Assembly: GCF_000507845.1 (NCBI RefSeq)
Contig: NZ_KI669454.1
Location: forward strand, 62,001-126,000
Direction: 5' to 3'
DNA from: Helicobacter macacae MIT 99-5501
GTDB taxonomy: Bacteria; Campylobacterota; Campylobacteria; Campylobacterales; Helicobacteraceae
DNA: 64,000 bases
Shown here: piece after piece, positions 36,652-44,976 of the stretch
Numbering within the stretch: position 1 is the first letter of the stretch
Layout: each line of letters starts with the position of its first letter
Made by a program: the position numbers and the translations under genes
Notes under the pieces: model-generated
Database searches by the model: none
The model's input: only the letters and a program-made list of their open reading frames with translations
Told to the model about the DNA's origin: nothing

Positions 36652-37529
36652 TTGCACACCTCATATTGTTGTAAAATCTGCTCAATCAAACGCATATTTT
36701 CCACGCTAGGAGCGACCAAAGGTAGCCGATACTCTAGTGTGGGTATAAGCCCGCTCAAAAACATCGCAGCTTTGATAGGTATAGGATTGCTTTCGCAAAA
36801 TAATACCGAATTTATATCATAAAGTTCATTATTTATCGCTTTAGATTCCAATATTTTGCCCTCAAGCGCGTAGTGTGTGAGCTGGGCGATTTTGTCTGGC
36901 AAAAGATTGCCCGTTACACTGATTACACCTTTTCCGCCGTTTGCTAGGATTGGGTAGTTTATAGCGTCTTCTCCGCTAAAGATTGCTAGCCCCTGCGCGT
37001 GGGTGTTTAGCTCGATGATTCTCTCCATAGAGCCGCTGGCTTCTTTTATCGCAGTGATATTTGGCACTTCTTCAAATAGCCTTATAGCTGTGCTTGTTTC
37101 GATATTTACTCCTGTGCGGGAGGGGACATTGTATAGCACAAGTGGGATTTCTACGGACTTCGCTACGGCTTTGTAGTGCTGATATAGCCCCTCTTGGCTT
37201 GGCTTATTGTAGTAGGGCGATACGCATAGTATGCCATCAGCCCCACACTCTTGGGCAAATTTGGCTAGCTCGATAGCCTCGCTTGTGGCATTACTCCCCG
37301 CTCCTGCTAGGACTTTTGTCTTGCTTCCTTTGCAGACGCTTACTGCCATTTCTATGCACTGCTTATGCTCGCTGTGGCTTAGTGTGGCGGATTCTCCCGT
37401 AGTCCCCACAGGCACACACGCGTCCATTCCACAGCGGATTTGTCTGCGCAACAGGCTCATAAATGTCGCTTCATCTACCTTGCCGTCTTTAAATGGCGTG
37501 ATAAGCGCACTCATCGCTCCTTGCATCAT
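36648..37529 (-). CDS. dapA: 4-hydroxy-tetrahydrodipicolinate synthase
   Basis: First committed step of lysine/diaminopimelate synthesis from pyruvate and aspartate semialdehyde. 293 residues, usual length. [59 protein letters not shown] (catalytic Tyr) and [13 protein letters not shown] (Schiff-base Lys) are all present, followed by [15 protein letters not shown] stands before the ATG, and again before an in-frame ATG at residue 6. It overlaps the reductase gene by 4 bases. Confidence 0.95.
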   Translation of the reverse strand: MMQGAMSALITPFKDGKVDEATFMSLLRRQIRCGMDACVPVGTTGESATLSHSEHKQCIEMAVSVCKGSKTKVLAGAGSNATSEAIELAKFAQECGADGILCVSPYYNKPSQEGLYQHYKAVAKSVEIPLVLYNVPSRTGVNIETSTAIRLFEEVPNITAIKEASGSMERIIELNTHAQGLAIFSGEDAINYPILANGGKGVISVTGNLLPDKIAQLTHYALEGKILESKAINNELYDINSVLFCESNPIPIKAAMFLSGLIPTLEYRLPLVAPSVENMRLIEQILQQYEVCK

Positions 37530-37953
37530 CGCTCCTTTTGGCTTATATTTGCTATTTTAGATTTTGTTTTTAGGGCTTTTTAAAGCATTGTTTTTGGATT
37601 TTGAGTGGTGTATTTTAGCATATTTTGTTGATTTTTCTTATTTTGATTATTTTTTGGCTTTTGACTTGCAAAATCTATTTTGGTAGCAAAAAATTGGGTG
37701 GCAAAAATGAAGTGGCAAGAGGTGGCAGAAAGTTTTACAAAATTTACACAAAAAATGACAAAGGTTAAAAATCCGTTTTTTTTTTTTTTGTAGTATTGAG
37801 TTGCTTTGCTGATTTTTGATTGATTTTTGTGATTTGTGAAATATGTCGGGTGTGGAGCAAATCTATCAAGCAATCTCTAATGCAAAATCTAAAAATCTTT
37901 TTATTAGATTTTGCTTGCAAAAGCGGTGGAGCGATTTTTTACAAGGAGTTTGA
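37530..37953. other. Non-coding gap with T14 tract
   Basis: AT-rich. Fourteen T at 37776-37789 are followed by GTAGTAT, the same tract-plus-GTAG arrangement as before the DASS gene at 25173-25190. It may be the old promoter of the outer-membrane remnant downstream. Confidence 0.45.
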
Positions 37954-38244
37954 GATGTTAGCAAATGCTTACAAGAGGGGAGCTACGCGCTCTCTTTCAC
38001 GCTTGGTGCGGGCTATCAGCTAAGCTATGGTGGAAATGGAGCGACTACAAATCGTGTGGCTATCACTCAAGCGGTGGCAAATGAGTTTGTCCACAGCCAC
38101 AAAATCTCTTTCCAAGTCCCCTACAAAGTCTCCAAAAATTTTACCATAGTCCCACATATATGCTGGTATAACTCCTACTTGCGCAAAGCCGATAGACAGC
38201 AGGGCGGTATCACAGGCGTTGTGCGCTTCCGCTATGATATATAG
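37954..38244 (+). pseudogene. C-terminal remnant of an outer-membrane beta-barrel protein
   Basis: The frame from 37954 to TAG 38244 reads as the end of a Helicobacter-type outer-membrane protein. It starts SYALSFTLGAGYQLSYGG and alternates polar and hydrophobic residues (KISFQVPYKVSKNFTIVPHI). The last strand is GVVRFRYDI, close to the aromatic C-terminal beta signature. A TGA at 37951 blocks the frame upstream, there is no ATG, and no N-terminal signal peptide or barrel is present. A frame ending at 38023 (open from 37820) overlaps in another phase, so a frameshift or deletion is likely. Confidence 0.6.
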
Positions 38245-38510
38245 TGGTGTTGTCATAGCTAGGCTTATAGTCGGCTAGCGCATTTTCTAACTTGCGTGGT
38301 GGTTTAGTGTGGATTTGCTAGATTTTAGCAATCTAGTCGCCACGCAAATATTTGTGTCTACTTTGTTTTGGAATCTATCTTTTGCTTACTTAACTTTTTT
38401 TGCTTGCTTTTTACTTTACTTGTTTTTTGACTTGCTCTTTACTTGTCCCCTGCTTTTTAATTGCGTGCTTGGCTTTTGATTCTTGTTTAAGCCAAAGATT
38501 CTAAATATGC

Positions 38511-38516
38511 TATAAT
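38511..38516 (+). promoter_or_regulatory. -10 box of rmuC
   Basis: AAATATGCTATAATCGCGTT contains an extended -10 (TGCTATAAT) 41 bases before the rmuC start. It is nearly identical to the promoter block before magIII. Confidence 0.6.
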
Positions 38517-38557
38517 CGCGTTTGCTAAATTTGCCAAAAATCAAAAAAGGAACTACG

Positions 38558-40138
38558 ATGTTTGATATGCTTGATATATCTTCTTGGCTACTTGTGCTTG
38601 TAGCTTTCATCTGCGCTCTAGCACTACTGAAAGTAAAATCCCTAAAATCACTCCTAGCAAATACCCAAAACCTACTCTACTCCGCACAGCTAGAAGCCAA
38701 AGAAAAATCCCAATCCCTAGCACAGCTAGAAGCCAAACTAGAATCCTCCAACCACTTCTATGCCCAAGCCCTAAAGGATAAATCAACCCAACTAGATGAG
38801 CTAAAGCAAAACCAAAAAGGCGAGCTAGAAAAGCTAGAAAAACGATATGAAAATAGCCTAAAAACACTCAAAGAGGAGCTAGAAAAAAACCTAGAAATCC
38901 AAAAAACTGCCTTGCTAAATCAAAACAAAGTAATGCTAAATAAAGATTCTAGGGAATTGCTAGAAGAGATTTTCACCCCGCTAAAAAAGGAAATGGAAGG
39001 CTATTCTAAAAACTTGATTGCAAATGAAGCAAGCCTAAAAGAGAATATCTCGCATATCTTTACCTACTCGCGTAAGTTGGGCGAGGACGCAAACAAGCTA
39101 GCCCAAGTCCTGCAAGGCGAAAAAAAGGTGCGGGGGAATTTTGGCGAGCTACAACTAAAAGCCGTGCTAGAATCAAGCGGTTTGCAAGAGGGGGTAAACT
39201 ATGAACTTCAAAGTAGCTTTAGCGATGATGATAGTGGGGTAAGCAAGCGGTTTGTTCCCGATGCAGTGGTGTATTTTGATACCAAAAGCGGGATTGTGAT
39301 AGATTCTAAATTTTCACTGCCAAATCTGCCAAGTGCGGACTCTACACATTCTTTAGATTCAAATATGGGGCTTGAGAGTGATTCTCTGCCAAAAGGCGAA
39401 ACCCCAAGTGATATACAAAATCTACCAAACAATTCTACAAATGCCACAAATATCACAAACACTACAAATCCCGCACCAAACGCGCTCTCAAACTCGCTTC
39501 TACAAGCCCAAATCGCCAAAAATCTAAAATCTCGCATAGATGAGCTAGCAAAAAAGAACTATCAGAGATTTCGCTCTAGCAATCCTAGATTTAAAAATGC
39601 CAAAATGCACGAGTTTGTATTGCTTTTTGTGCCATATCAAAACATACTAGATATGGCATTGGAAGCGGACGCGTATATCTATCAATATGCTTATCAAAAG
39701 GGAATCTACCTCACCACGCCACACACGCTTTTTATGGCTCTAAAAACTATAAGCATAGGCTGGGTGCATATACAGAGTGATGAGAAAGTGCAGAGGGCGT
39801 TTGAAGAGATTGGCAGATTTTATGATAAGTTTGCTTCGTTTTATGAGGACTTTGAGCGGCTAAAAAAGACACTCAAGCAAGCCCAAAACACAAGCGATGA
39901 AATGGAGACAAAGATAAATGGCAAAGGTGGGCTTAGCTCGCGAGCAGAGACACTAAAAGAGCTAGGTGCAAAAACCAAAAAATCCCTACCAAAAATCAGA
40001 GAAGCTCAAGATGAAGACCAAGACTTAGATAAGCTGGACAAAACAAAAATCATTGATAATGATGAGAAATGGGAGCTAGTGGTAGACTCTAAAGAGATAG
40101 ATGAGCTTAGCCAATCTAGGGATATGCCTGAAGTGTAG
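38558..40138 (+). CDS. rmuC: RmuC-type DNA recombination protein
   Basis: 526 residues from ATG 38558 (AAAGGAACTACG upstream; an in-frame TTG at 38522 lies too close to the promoter). An N-terminal membrane anchor (WLLVLVAFICALALLKV) is followed by a long coiled coil (about residues 35-140, EAKEKSQSLAQLEAKLE). The RmuC nuclease-like domain follows: GNFGELQLKAVLESSGLQ, KRFVPDAVVYFDTKSGIVIDSKFSL (PD-(D/E)xK-like), HEFVLLFVPYQNILDMAL and ITTPHTLFMAL-like YLTTPHTLFMALKTI. A Ser/Asn/Thr-rich insertion splits the domain at about residues 258-310. RmuC limits inversion between short repeats, which is notable in this repeat-rich DNA. Confidence 0.88.
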   Translation: MFDMLDISSWLLVLVAFICALALLKVKSLKSLLANTQNLLYSAQLEAKEKSQSLAQLEAKLESSNHFYAQALKDKSTQLDELKQNQKGELEKLEKRYENSLKTLKEELEKNLEIQKTALLNQNKVMLNKDSRELLEEIFTPLKKEMEGYSKNLIANEASLKENISHIFTYSRKLGEDANKLAQVLQGEKKVRGNFGELQLKAVLESSGLQEGVNYELQSSFSDDDSGVSKRFVPDAVVYFDTKSGIVIDSKFSLPNLPSADSTHSLDSNMGLESDSLPKGETPSDIQNLPNNSTNATNITNTTNPAPNALSNSLLQAQIAKNLKSRIDELAKKNYQRFRSSNPRFKNAKMHEFVLLFVPYQNILDMALEADAYIYQYAYQKGIYLTTPHTLFMALKTISIGWVHIQSDEKVQRAFEEIGRFYDKFASFYEDFERLKKTLKQAQNTSDEMETKINGKGGLSSRAETLKELGAKTKKSLPKIREAQDEDQDLDKLDKTKIIDNDEKWELVVDSKEIDELSQSRDMPEV

Positions 40139-40366
40139 CAAGCGCAAAGTAAGTGCAGAGGTGTAGCGCAGAGGGAAGCGCATAAGGTTGGGTGCAATGC
40201 AAGAATAATCAAGGCAAGTAAGAGATAATGTGTGATAAAAGTCTATTAACGCTTTTTTTGTCTTTGTGGATTACAATGCGATTTTAATAAATCTTAAGAA
40301 AATCAGCGATTGGAGCAAAATCTAAAATCTAGCCCAAAAAAATCTCAAAAAAAAGGAGAATCCAAA

Positions 40367-41206
40367 ATGATACAAAAATGTCTTTTTCCAGCAGCAGGCT
40401 ATGGCACGCGCTTCCTCCCTGCTACAAAGGCTATGCCAAAAGAAATGCTCCCCGTGCTTGCAAAGCCACTTATCCAATACGGCGTAGAGGAAGCTCTAAG
40501 TGCTGGCTGTCATACGATGGCGATTGTTACGGGGCGGGGTAAGCGCAGTATCGAAGACCACTTTGACATAAGCTATGAGCTAGAGCACCAAATCAAAGGA
40601 ACGGATAAGGAGTTTTTGCTAAATGAGGTGCGCTCTCTCATCACGCAATGCACTTTTTCCTACACTCGCCAAAACGAAATGAAAGGGCTTGGGCACGCGA
40701 TTTTGACAGGGGAAACGCTCATAGGTAATGAGCCTTTTGCAGTGATTTTGGCTGATGACTTGTGCTACAACGATGGCGATGGCGTGCTAGCCCAAATGAC
40801 AAAACTCTATGCCAAGCATAAATGCTCTATTGTCGCTATCGAGGAAGTGCCACTAAGCGAGGTGGACAAATACGGTGTAATCGCAGGGGAGGAAATCTCT
40901 CCAAATGTCTATCGCGTAAGCAAGATGATAGAAAAGCCAAGCCAAAAAGAAGCCCCATCAAATCTCGCAGTCATCGGCAGATATATACTCACACCTGATA
41001 TTTTTGACATTTTGCGAGTAACGCCACCCGGCAAAAAGGGCGAAATCCAAATCACAGACGCGCTAATGGAGCAGGCAAAAAACGGACGCGTGCTTGCGTA
41101 TAAATTTCAAGGGAAGCGATATGATTGCGGGAGCTTAGATGGGTTTGTCGAAGCGATAAATGCGTTTTATCAGCACCAAAAGGCAAACAAGCAAAAAGAC
41201 AAATAG
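40367..41206 (+). CDS. galU: UTP-glucose-1-phosphate uridylyltransferase
   Basis: Makes UDP-glucose for surface polysaccharide. I start at ATG 40367, where the family N-terminus MIQKCLFPAAGYGTRFLPATKAMPKEMLPV begins and AAGGAG lies 8 bases upstream. This gives 279 residues, the usual length. Other motifs: KSIEDHFDISYELE-like RSIEDHFDISYELE, TRQNEMKGLGHAI, VILADDLCYN, KYGVIAGEE, MIEKPSQKEAPSNLAVIGRYIL and GKRYDCGSLDGFVEA. TACAAT at 40266-40271 is a candidate -10. Confidence 0.95.
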   Translation: MIQKCLFPAAGYGTRFLPATKAMPKEMLPVLAKPLIQYGVEEALSAGCHTMAIVTGRGKRSIEDHFDISYELEHQIKGTDKEFLLNEVRSLITQCTFSYTRQNEMKGLGHAILTGETLIGNEPFAVILADDLCYNDGDGVLAQMTKLYAKHKCSIVAIEEVPLSEVDKYGVIAGEEISPNVYRVSKMIEKPSQKEAPSNLAVIGRYILTPDIFDILRVTPPGKKGEIQITDALMEQAKNGRVLAYKFQGKRYDCGSLDGFVEAINAFYQHQKANKQKDK

Positions 41207-41375
41207 CGGTGGGATAAAGGTGGTGCGAAATAATAGCCACGCGTGCAAAAGGCAAAAAAGCACAAAATGCTAAAACTCAAGCAAAACCAAAGGATAAACC
41301 AAAAGATAAAGCAAAAAGCCGTTTGTGCTAAAATATTTATACTAAAAAAGGGCATTTACATTCTAAGGAGTAGCA

Positions 41376-41777
41376 ATGTTTAATCACGGGTTTTTCGCGC
41401 TATTTTTGATTTTGGCATTTGGGCTTGGCTCGGTGCTACTTGTGTTTGGGCTTGTGGCGCGTTCGGCGTTTGGCGTGCGTCCTCCTAAGCCAAAGCAATT
41501 TACCATAAAGGATTTTCGCGCACTTATCCCTGATGCCAAAACTCAAGCCAAAGCCTTAGAGCTAGTGGATATGTTTATCAAAAAGTTTAATATCATCGCA
41601 CCGCAATCCCCTCAAAGACAAGAATGGCTTGATGCGGTAAAAGAGCTAGTATCGCTAGATAGTATAGACACGGACAAAGCCGCTGAAATACGCGAGCGGC
41701 TCATATCTAAAAATCCTAATTTGCAAAATGATATAACGCAACTTGTCGGCAATGCTTTGAAAAATAAGAAAAGCTAG
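41376..41777 (+). CDS. Small membrane-anchored protein of unknown function
   Basis: 133 residues. One N-terminal membrane helix (GFFALFLILAFGLGSVLLVFGLVARSAF) is followed by a short Pro/Lys linker and a soluble helical domain (FTIKDFRALIPDAKTQAKALELVDMFIKKF, then QRQEWLDAVKELVSLDSID). The orientation is probably N-out/C-in. CTAAGGAGTAGCA precedes the ATG. It lies behind galU on the same strand, 169 bases away, and converges on the TonB receptor gene across a palindromic repeat. Family not recognised. Confidence 0.75.
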   Translation: MFNHGFFALFLILAFGLGSVLLVFGLVARSAFGVRPPKPKQFTIKDFRALIPDAKTQAKALELVDMFIKKFNIIAPQSPQRQEWLDAVKELVSLDSIDTDKAAEIRERLISKNPNLQNDITQLVGNALKNKKS

Positions 41778-41796
41778 GGGTTTTGTATTTCACTTT

Positions 41797-41885
41797 TTGT
41801 CATACTTAATCGAAGCGAAATATCTCTATCTGCATATTTTTGGGGGTTATTTTTTGAGATATTTCGCTTTACTCAAATATGACAA
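41797..41885. repeat. Palindromic dispersed repeat in a convergent gap (inverted copy)
   Basis: Arms at 41797-41826 (TTGTCATACTTAATCGAAGC followed by GAAATATCTC) and 41856-41885 pair around a 29-base loop. The loop is the reverse complement, with a few mismatches, of the loop at 32042-32070. So this is the same element in the opposite orientation. Confidence 0.85.
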
Positions 41886-41920
41886 GAAGTCGCTACGATT
41901 TTACTTGCGAAGTTTTTTAC

Positions 41921-44632
41921 TTACAGCTTGTAGCCGATTTGGAGGTAGAAGCTAGCCCCTGCTACTTTATAATAGTCCCAATATCTATTGTTTGTCATAT
42001 TTAGAAATTGCGCGGATATGTCAATCCCATTTGCAAAGGCATAGCCCGCTTTGGCGTTTAGGGTAAATTGCTCATCATAGCTATAAAGAGAACCCCAAAG
42101 CCTTGTGTTTGCATCATCGTAGAAAAACGCGCTTGTATAGTGTGCCCACAAAGAGCCATAAAATCCGTATTTTGGTGCGTAAGATAGAGTGAAGTTTGCG
42201 CTATGTTTGGGGATAGCTGGGAGGGCGTTGCCTTTGGTGTTTTGGTTTGGGTTAGCACTTGTGTTGGTTAGGAATTGTGTATTTGTAAGCGTGTAGTTTG
42301 CGCTAAAGGCTAGGGCGCGATAGATGGGAATCTCTAGGGCGTATTCTATGCCATTGATTCTAGCTCTGCCTGCGTTTTTTCGCATTATAGGCGTGTTTTG
42401 AGTGCCATCGCCTGTTTGGTATATCATATCAAACATTTCTATGTTGTAGAAATAAAGGCTTGTGTTTATCCATTTGCTTTGGTATTGCGCACCGATTTCA
42501 AAGCTTAGTGCTTGCTCGTGCTTTAGGTTTGGATTGTGCGCTCTTTGCTCAGTGCTTCCACTGCCGAAGTTGAAAAAGTATTTCTCTCTCATCGTTGGCA
42601 TACGAAATCCATATCCTACGCTAGTTTTTAGGGTAAGGTTTTGCTGCGTGGTGGAGCTAAGTAGTGGAGTGTAGTGCAAGGCTAGATTGGGACTAAAGAT
42701 AGGCAAGTAGGTGGTGGCAAAGTTTCTATTTAGCTCTGCGTTGCTAGCATTTTCTTTGTCTTCTATGTAGTTGTCGAAATTTACCCAATTATCAAACCTG
42801 CCTGCTAGAGTAGAGCCAAATTTGCCATACTTGCTAGAATCTACCCAAAGAGAATTAAGAGAGCCATATATTGAGCCTATGAATGTTTCTCCTCCGTATT
42901 TGTTGTAGTAGCCACTTCTTGTGCTAGAATCACGCCAATTTGTAAGAATGGGCGTTGTCTGCACTATATGGTGGTAGCGAAACTGCGCTCCTAGCGTGAA
43001 TTTTTGCCTATCATAGTGCAAATCCTCATAGATGAAGTCTAGATAGTTGTTGCTTGTGTCGATGTCTTGCCCTCTACCTTTCCCGCTAGAGAAGTTTCTA
43101 TTTGTATCGCTATTTTCTGCGTCCTGCCACTTGCTAAGGAGATTTAGACTAGAGGCTTGGATACGAAATATGCCATCATCAAAGCTATGGAGGTAGTTTA
43201 GGCTAGCTAGTATGTGTGAGTAAGTGCCTAGCCCTGTTTGTCCGCTACCGATGAAGTAGTTTTGGTTGTTTATGGTGTAGGTGGGATTTCCGCTGGTATC
43301 TCTTAGGTAGGTTTTGTAGTTTTTGGTGTCGTAGTTGTGGTTTGAGAAGCGAAATGTCGCGCTTAGCTCATCTCTCTCTCCTAGCTCATAGCTAGCTTTT
43401 ATGCCTATGTCGTAGGTGTTTACCTCTCTTTCGCCATTTGTGCCTATGATATATCTACCTTTGTTGTCTATATAGTAGCCACTTAAGCTATTTGTTTGTC
43501 CATTCATCGTTGTGGCATTTACATAAGCGGGCGAGTTGGCATATACTTCACTTCGCTTAAACCCTCCGTGAATCTTCACTTTTAGCTTTTTCTCCAAAAA
43601 GGCATTGCCCACGCTTAAGTAAGCACTCGCGACATTTCTATCTGCCTCGCCGTCTATGAAAGCACTTCCATAGCCTGCGTTAGCCTTTATCTCTAGCTTT
43701 TTTGGCATAGCGGTGATGAAATTTATCGCACCACCTATCGCGCCTGTGCCATACACCGCAGAGGACGCTCCTCTAGCGATTTCTACTCGCTCTACTTCGT
43801 TTAGGAATATTTGGTTTAGGATTCTAGCTTCGCCCTCCAAATCGCTAAGTATAACGCCATCTAGCAAGACTAGCGTGCCGTAGTTTATCCCGCGTATTTT
43901 TACCTTTGGGCGGGGGTTGAAGCTGGTGTTGTTGTCGATATGGACACCTGCTTGCTTGGAGATAATGTCTGTGATTTTGGTATTTGCTTGCGTAGAAATC
44001 GCTTTAGAATCGATGATTGAGACATTGCCCGGAATGCTAGCTATATCGCTTGCAAGCGCAGAACCTGTGGTAACCACTCTATCAAGCTCTTTTGTCTCTA
44101 TGGGGTTTTGGGTGGATTTGGGTGGCTTTGGCTGTGCTGGTGTCGGCGGTGTGTGTGGCGTGTCGGTGGATTGTTGGGTGTGTTGCGTAGAATCTAGTGA
44201 GGGGCTTTGTGTAGCTTGTGTGGGCTTTTGTGTGGAATCTAGTGGGGGTTCTTGTGTGTCTTGCGTCTTATCTTCTGTTTGCATTCCTTGCCCCGCTTGC
44301 TCTGTGTGGCTTGCTTGGGCTTCTTGTCTTGCTTGTGCGCTTTGGGATTGTGGAAAATCTTGTGTGCTTGTTATGGATTGTGTAGTTTGCGTGGTTTGTG
44401 CTTGCGTGGGTTGCGCAGGTTGGGTAGAATGTGCTTGATTTTGCTCAAGTTGATTTTGCGAGGGTTGATTTTGTGTGGCTTGTGGATTGGCATTTAGCGA
44501 GCACAGATAGCTAGAAGCGATTATGCTTAGGGCTATGCGGGGTAGATTTGTGGCTTTGTATTTTTGGGTGGTGTTTGGAGGGTTTTTGTGGTAAGAGTGG
44601 CGATTGGAGCGGTGGCTTGGGTTTGAGTTCAT
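41921..44632 (-). CDS. TonB-dependent outer-membrane receptor with Gln/Thr-rich N-terminal linker
   Basis: I start at ATG 44632 because AAAGGAAACGCAA lies upstream and the next residues lead into a signal peptide (LPRIALSIIASSYLCSLNA); the open frame reaches 44782. About 903 residues. After the signal peptide come roughly 140 residues of Gln, Thr, Ser and Pro-rich low complexity, then the TonB-box-like region ELDRVVTTGSALASDIA. The plug follows: PGNVSIIDSKAI, RPKVKIRGINYGTLVLLDGV, EVERVEIARGASSAVYGTGAIGGAINFIT. A 22-strand type barrel ends in ASFYLQIGYKL. It is divergent from a nickel/peptide-type binding protein, so metal chelate uptake is plausible. Haem or siderophore cannot be excluded. 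Confidence 0.9.
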   Translation of the reverse strand: MNSNPSHRSNRHSYHKNPPNTTQKYKATNLPRIALSIIASSYLCSLNANPQATQNQPSQNQLEQNQAHSTQPAQPTQAQTTQTTQSITSTQDFPQSQSAQARQEAQASHTEQAGQGMQTEDKTQDTQEPPLDSTQKPTQATQSPSLDSTQHTQQSTDTPHTPPTPAQPKPPKSTQNPIETKELDRVVTTGSALASDIASIPGNVSIIDSKAISTQANTKITDIISKQAGVHIDNNTSFNPRPKVKIRGINYGTLVLLDGVILSDLEGEARILNQIFLNEVERVEIARGASSAVYGTGAIGGAINFITAMPKKLEIKANAGYGSAFIDGEADRNVASAYLSVGNAFLEKKLKVKIHGGFKRSEVYANSPAYVNATTMNGQTNSLSGYYIDNKGRYIIGTNGEREVNTYDIGIKASYELGERDELSATFRFSNHNYDTKNYKTYLRDTSGNPTYTINNQNYFIGSGQTGLGTYSHILASLNYLHSFDDGIFRIQASSLNLLSKWQDAENSDTNRNFSSGKGRGQDIDTSNNYLDFIYEDLHYDRQKFTLGAQFRYHHIVQTTPILTNWRDSSTRSGYYNKYGGETFIGSIYGSLNSLWVDSSKYGKFGSTLAGRFDNWVNFDNYIEDKENASNAELNRNFATTYLPIFSPNLALHYTPLLSSTTQQNLTLKTSVGYGFRMPTMREKYFFNFGSGSTEQRAHNPNLKHEQALSFEIGAQYQSKWINTSLYFYNIEMFDMIYQTGDGTQNTPIMRKNAGRARINGIEYALEIPIYRALAFSANYTLTNTQFLTNTSANPNQNTKGNALPAIPKHSANFTLSYAPKYGFYGSLWAHYTSAFFYDDANTRLWGSLYSYDEQFTLNAKAGYAFANGIDISAQFLNMTNNRYWDYYKVAGASFYLQIGYKL

Positions 44633-44854
44633 TTGCGTTTCCTTTTTATGTGTTGCGCCTTTATGTATTGCGTTTTTATACATTTTGCTTTTTGCGCGGT
44701 TTTTTTTTGGCATCGCTTGTGTGGCGATGAAAAAGCAGTGTAGCCAAAGTTTTTCCATTTTGATACAAATTTGTAAAATCAAAACGATAAATTCTTAGAA
44801 AATTTACAAAACTACACAATTTTTGTTCATTTTTGACATTCTAGCCATTTTTTG

Positions 44855-44888
44855 ATTAACAAAATATTACCAAATAGATTTTGTTAAT
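44855..44888. promoter_or_regulatory. Perfect inverted repeat over the transporter promoter (candidate operator)
   Basis: ATTAACAAAAT (44855-44865) and ATTTTGTTAAT (44878-44888) form an 11-bp perfect dyad with a 12-base centre. TACAAT at 44898-44903 follows at the distance of a -10 box for the binding-protein gene. A dimeric metal regulator such as NikR or Fur is a reasonable guess. The rest of 44633-44976 shows no gene. Confidence 0.55.
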
Positions 44889-44976
44889 ATTTTTGGATAC
44901 AATTTAGCAGAATCGCAAAAAAAAGACATATTTTTTGTGAAATTTTGGGAATTTTGCAAATATTTTAAGGGACGCA

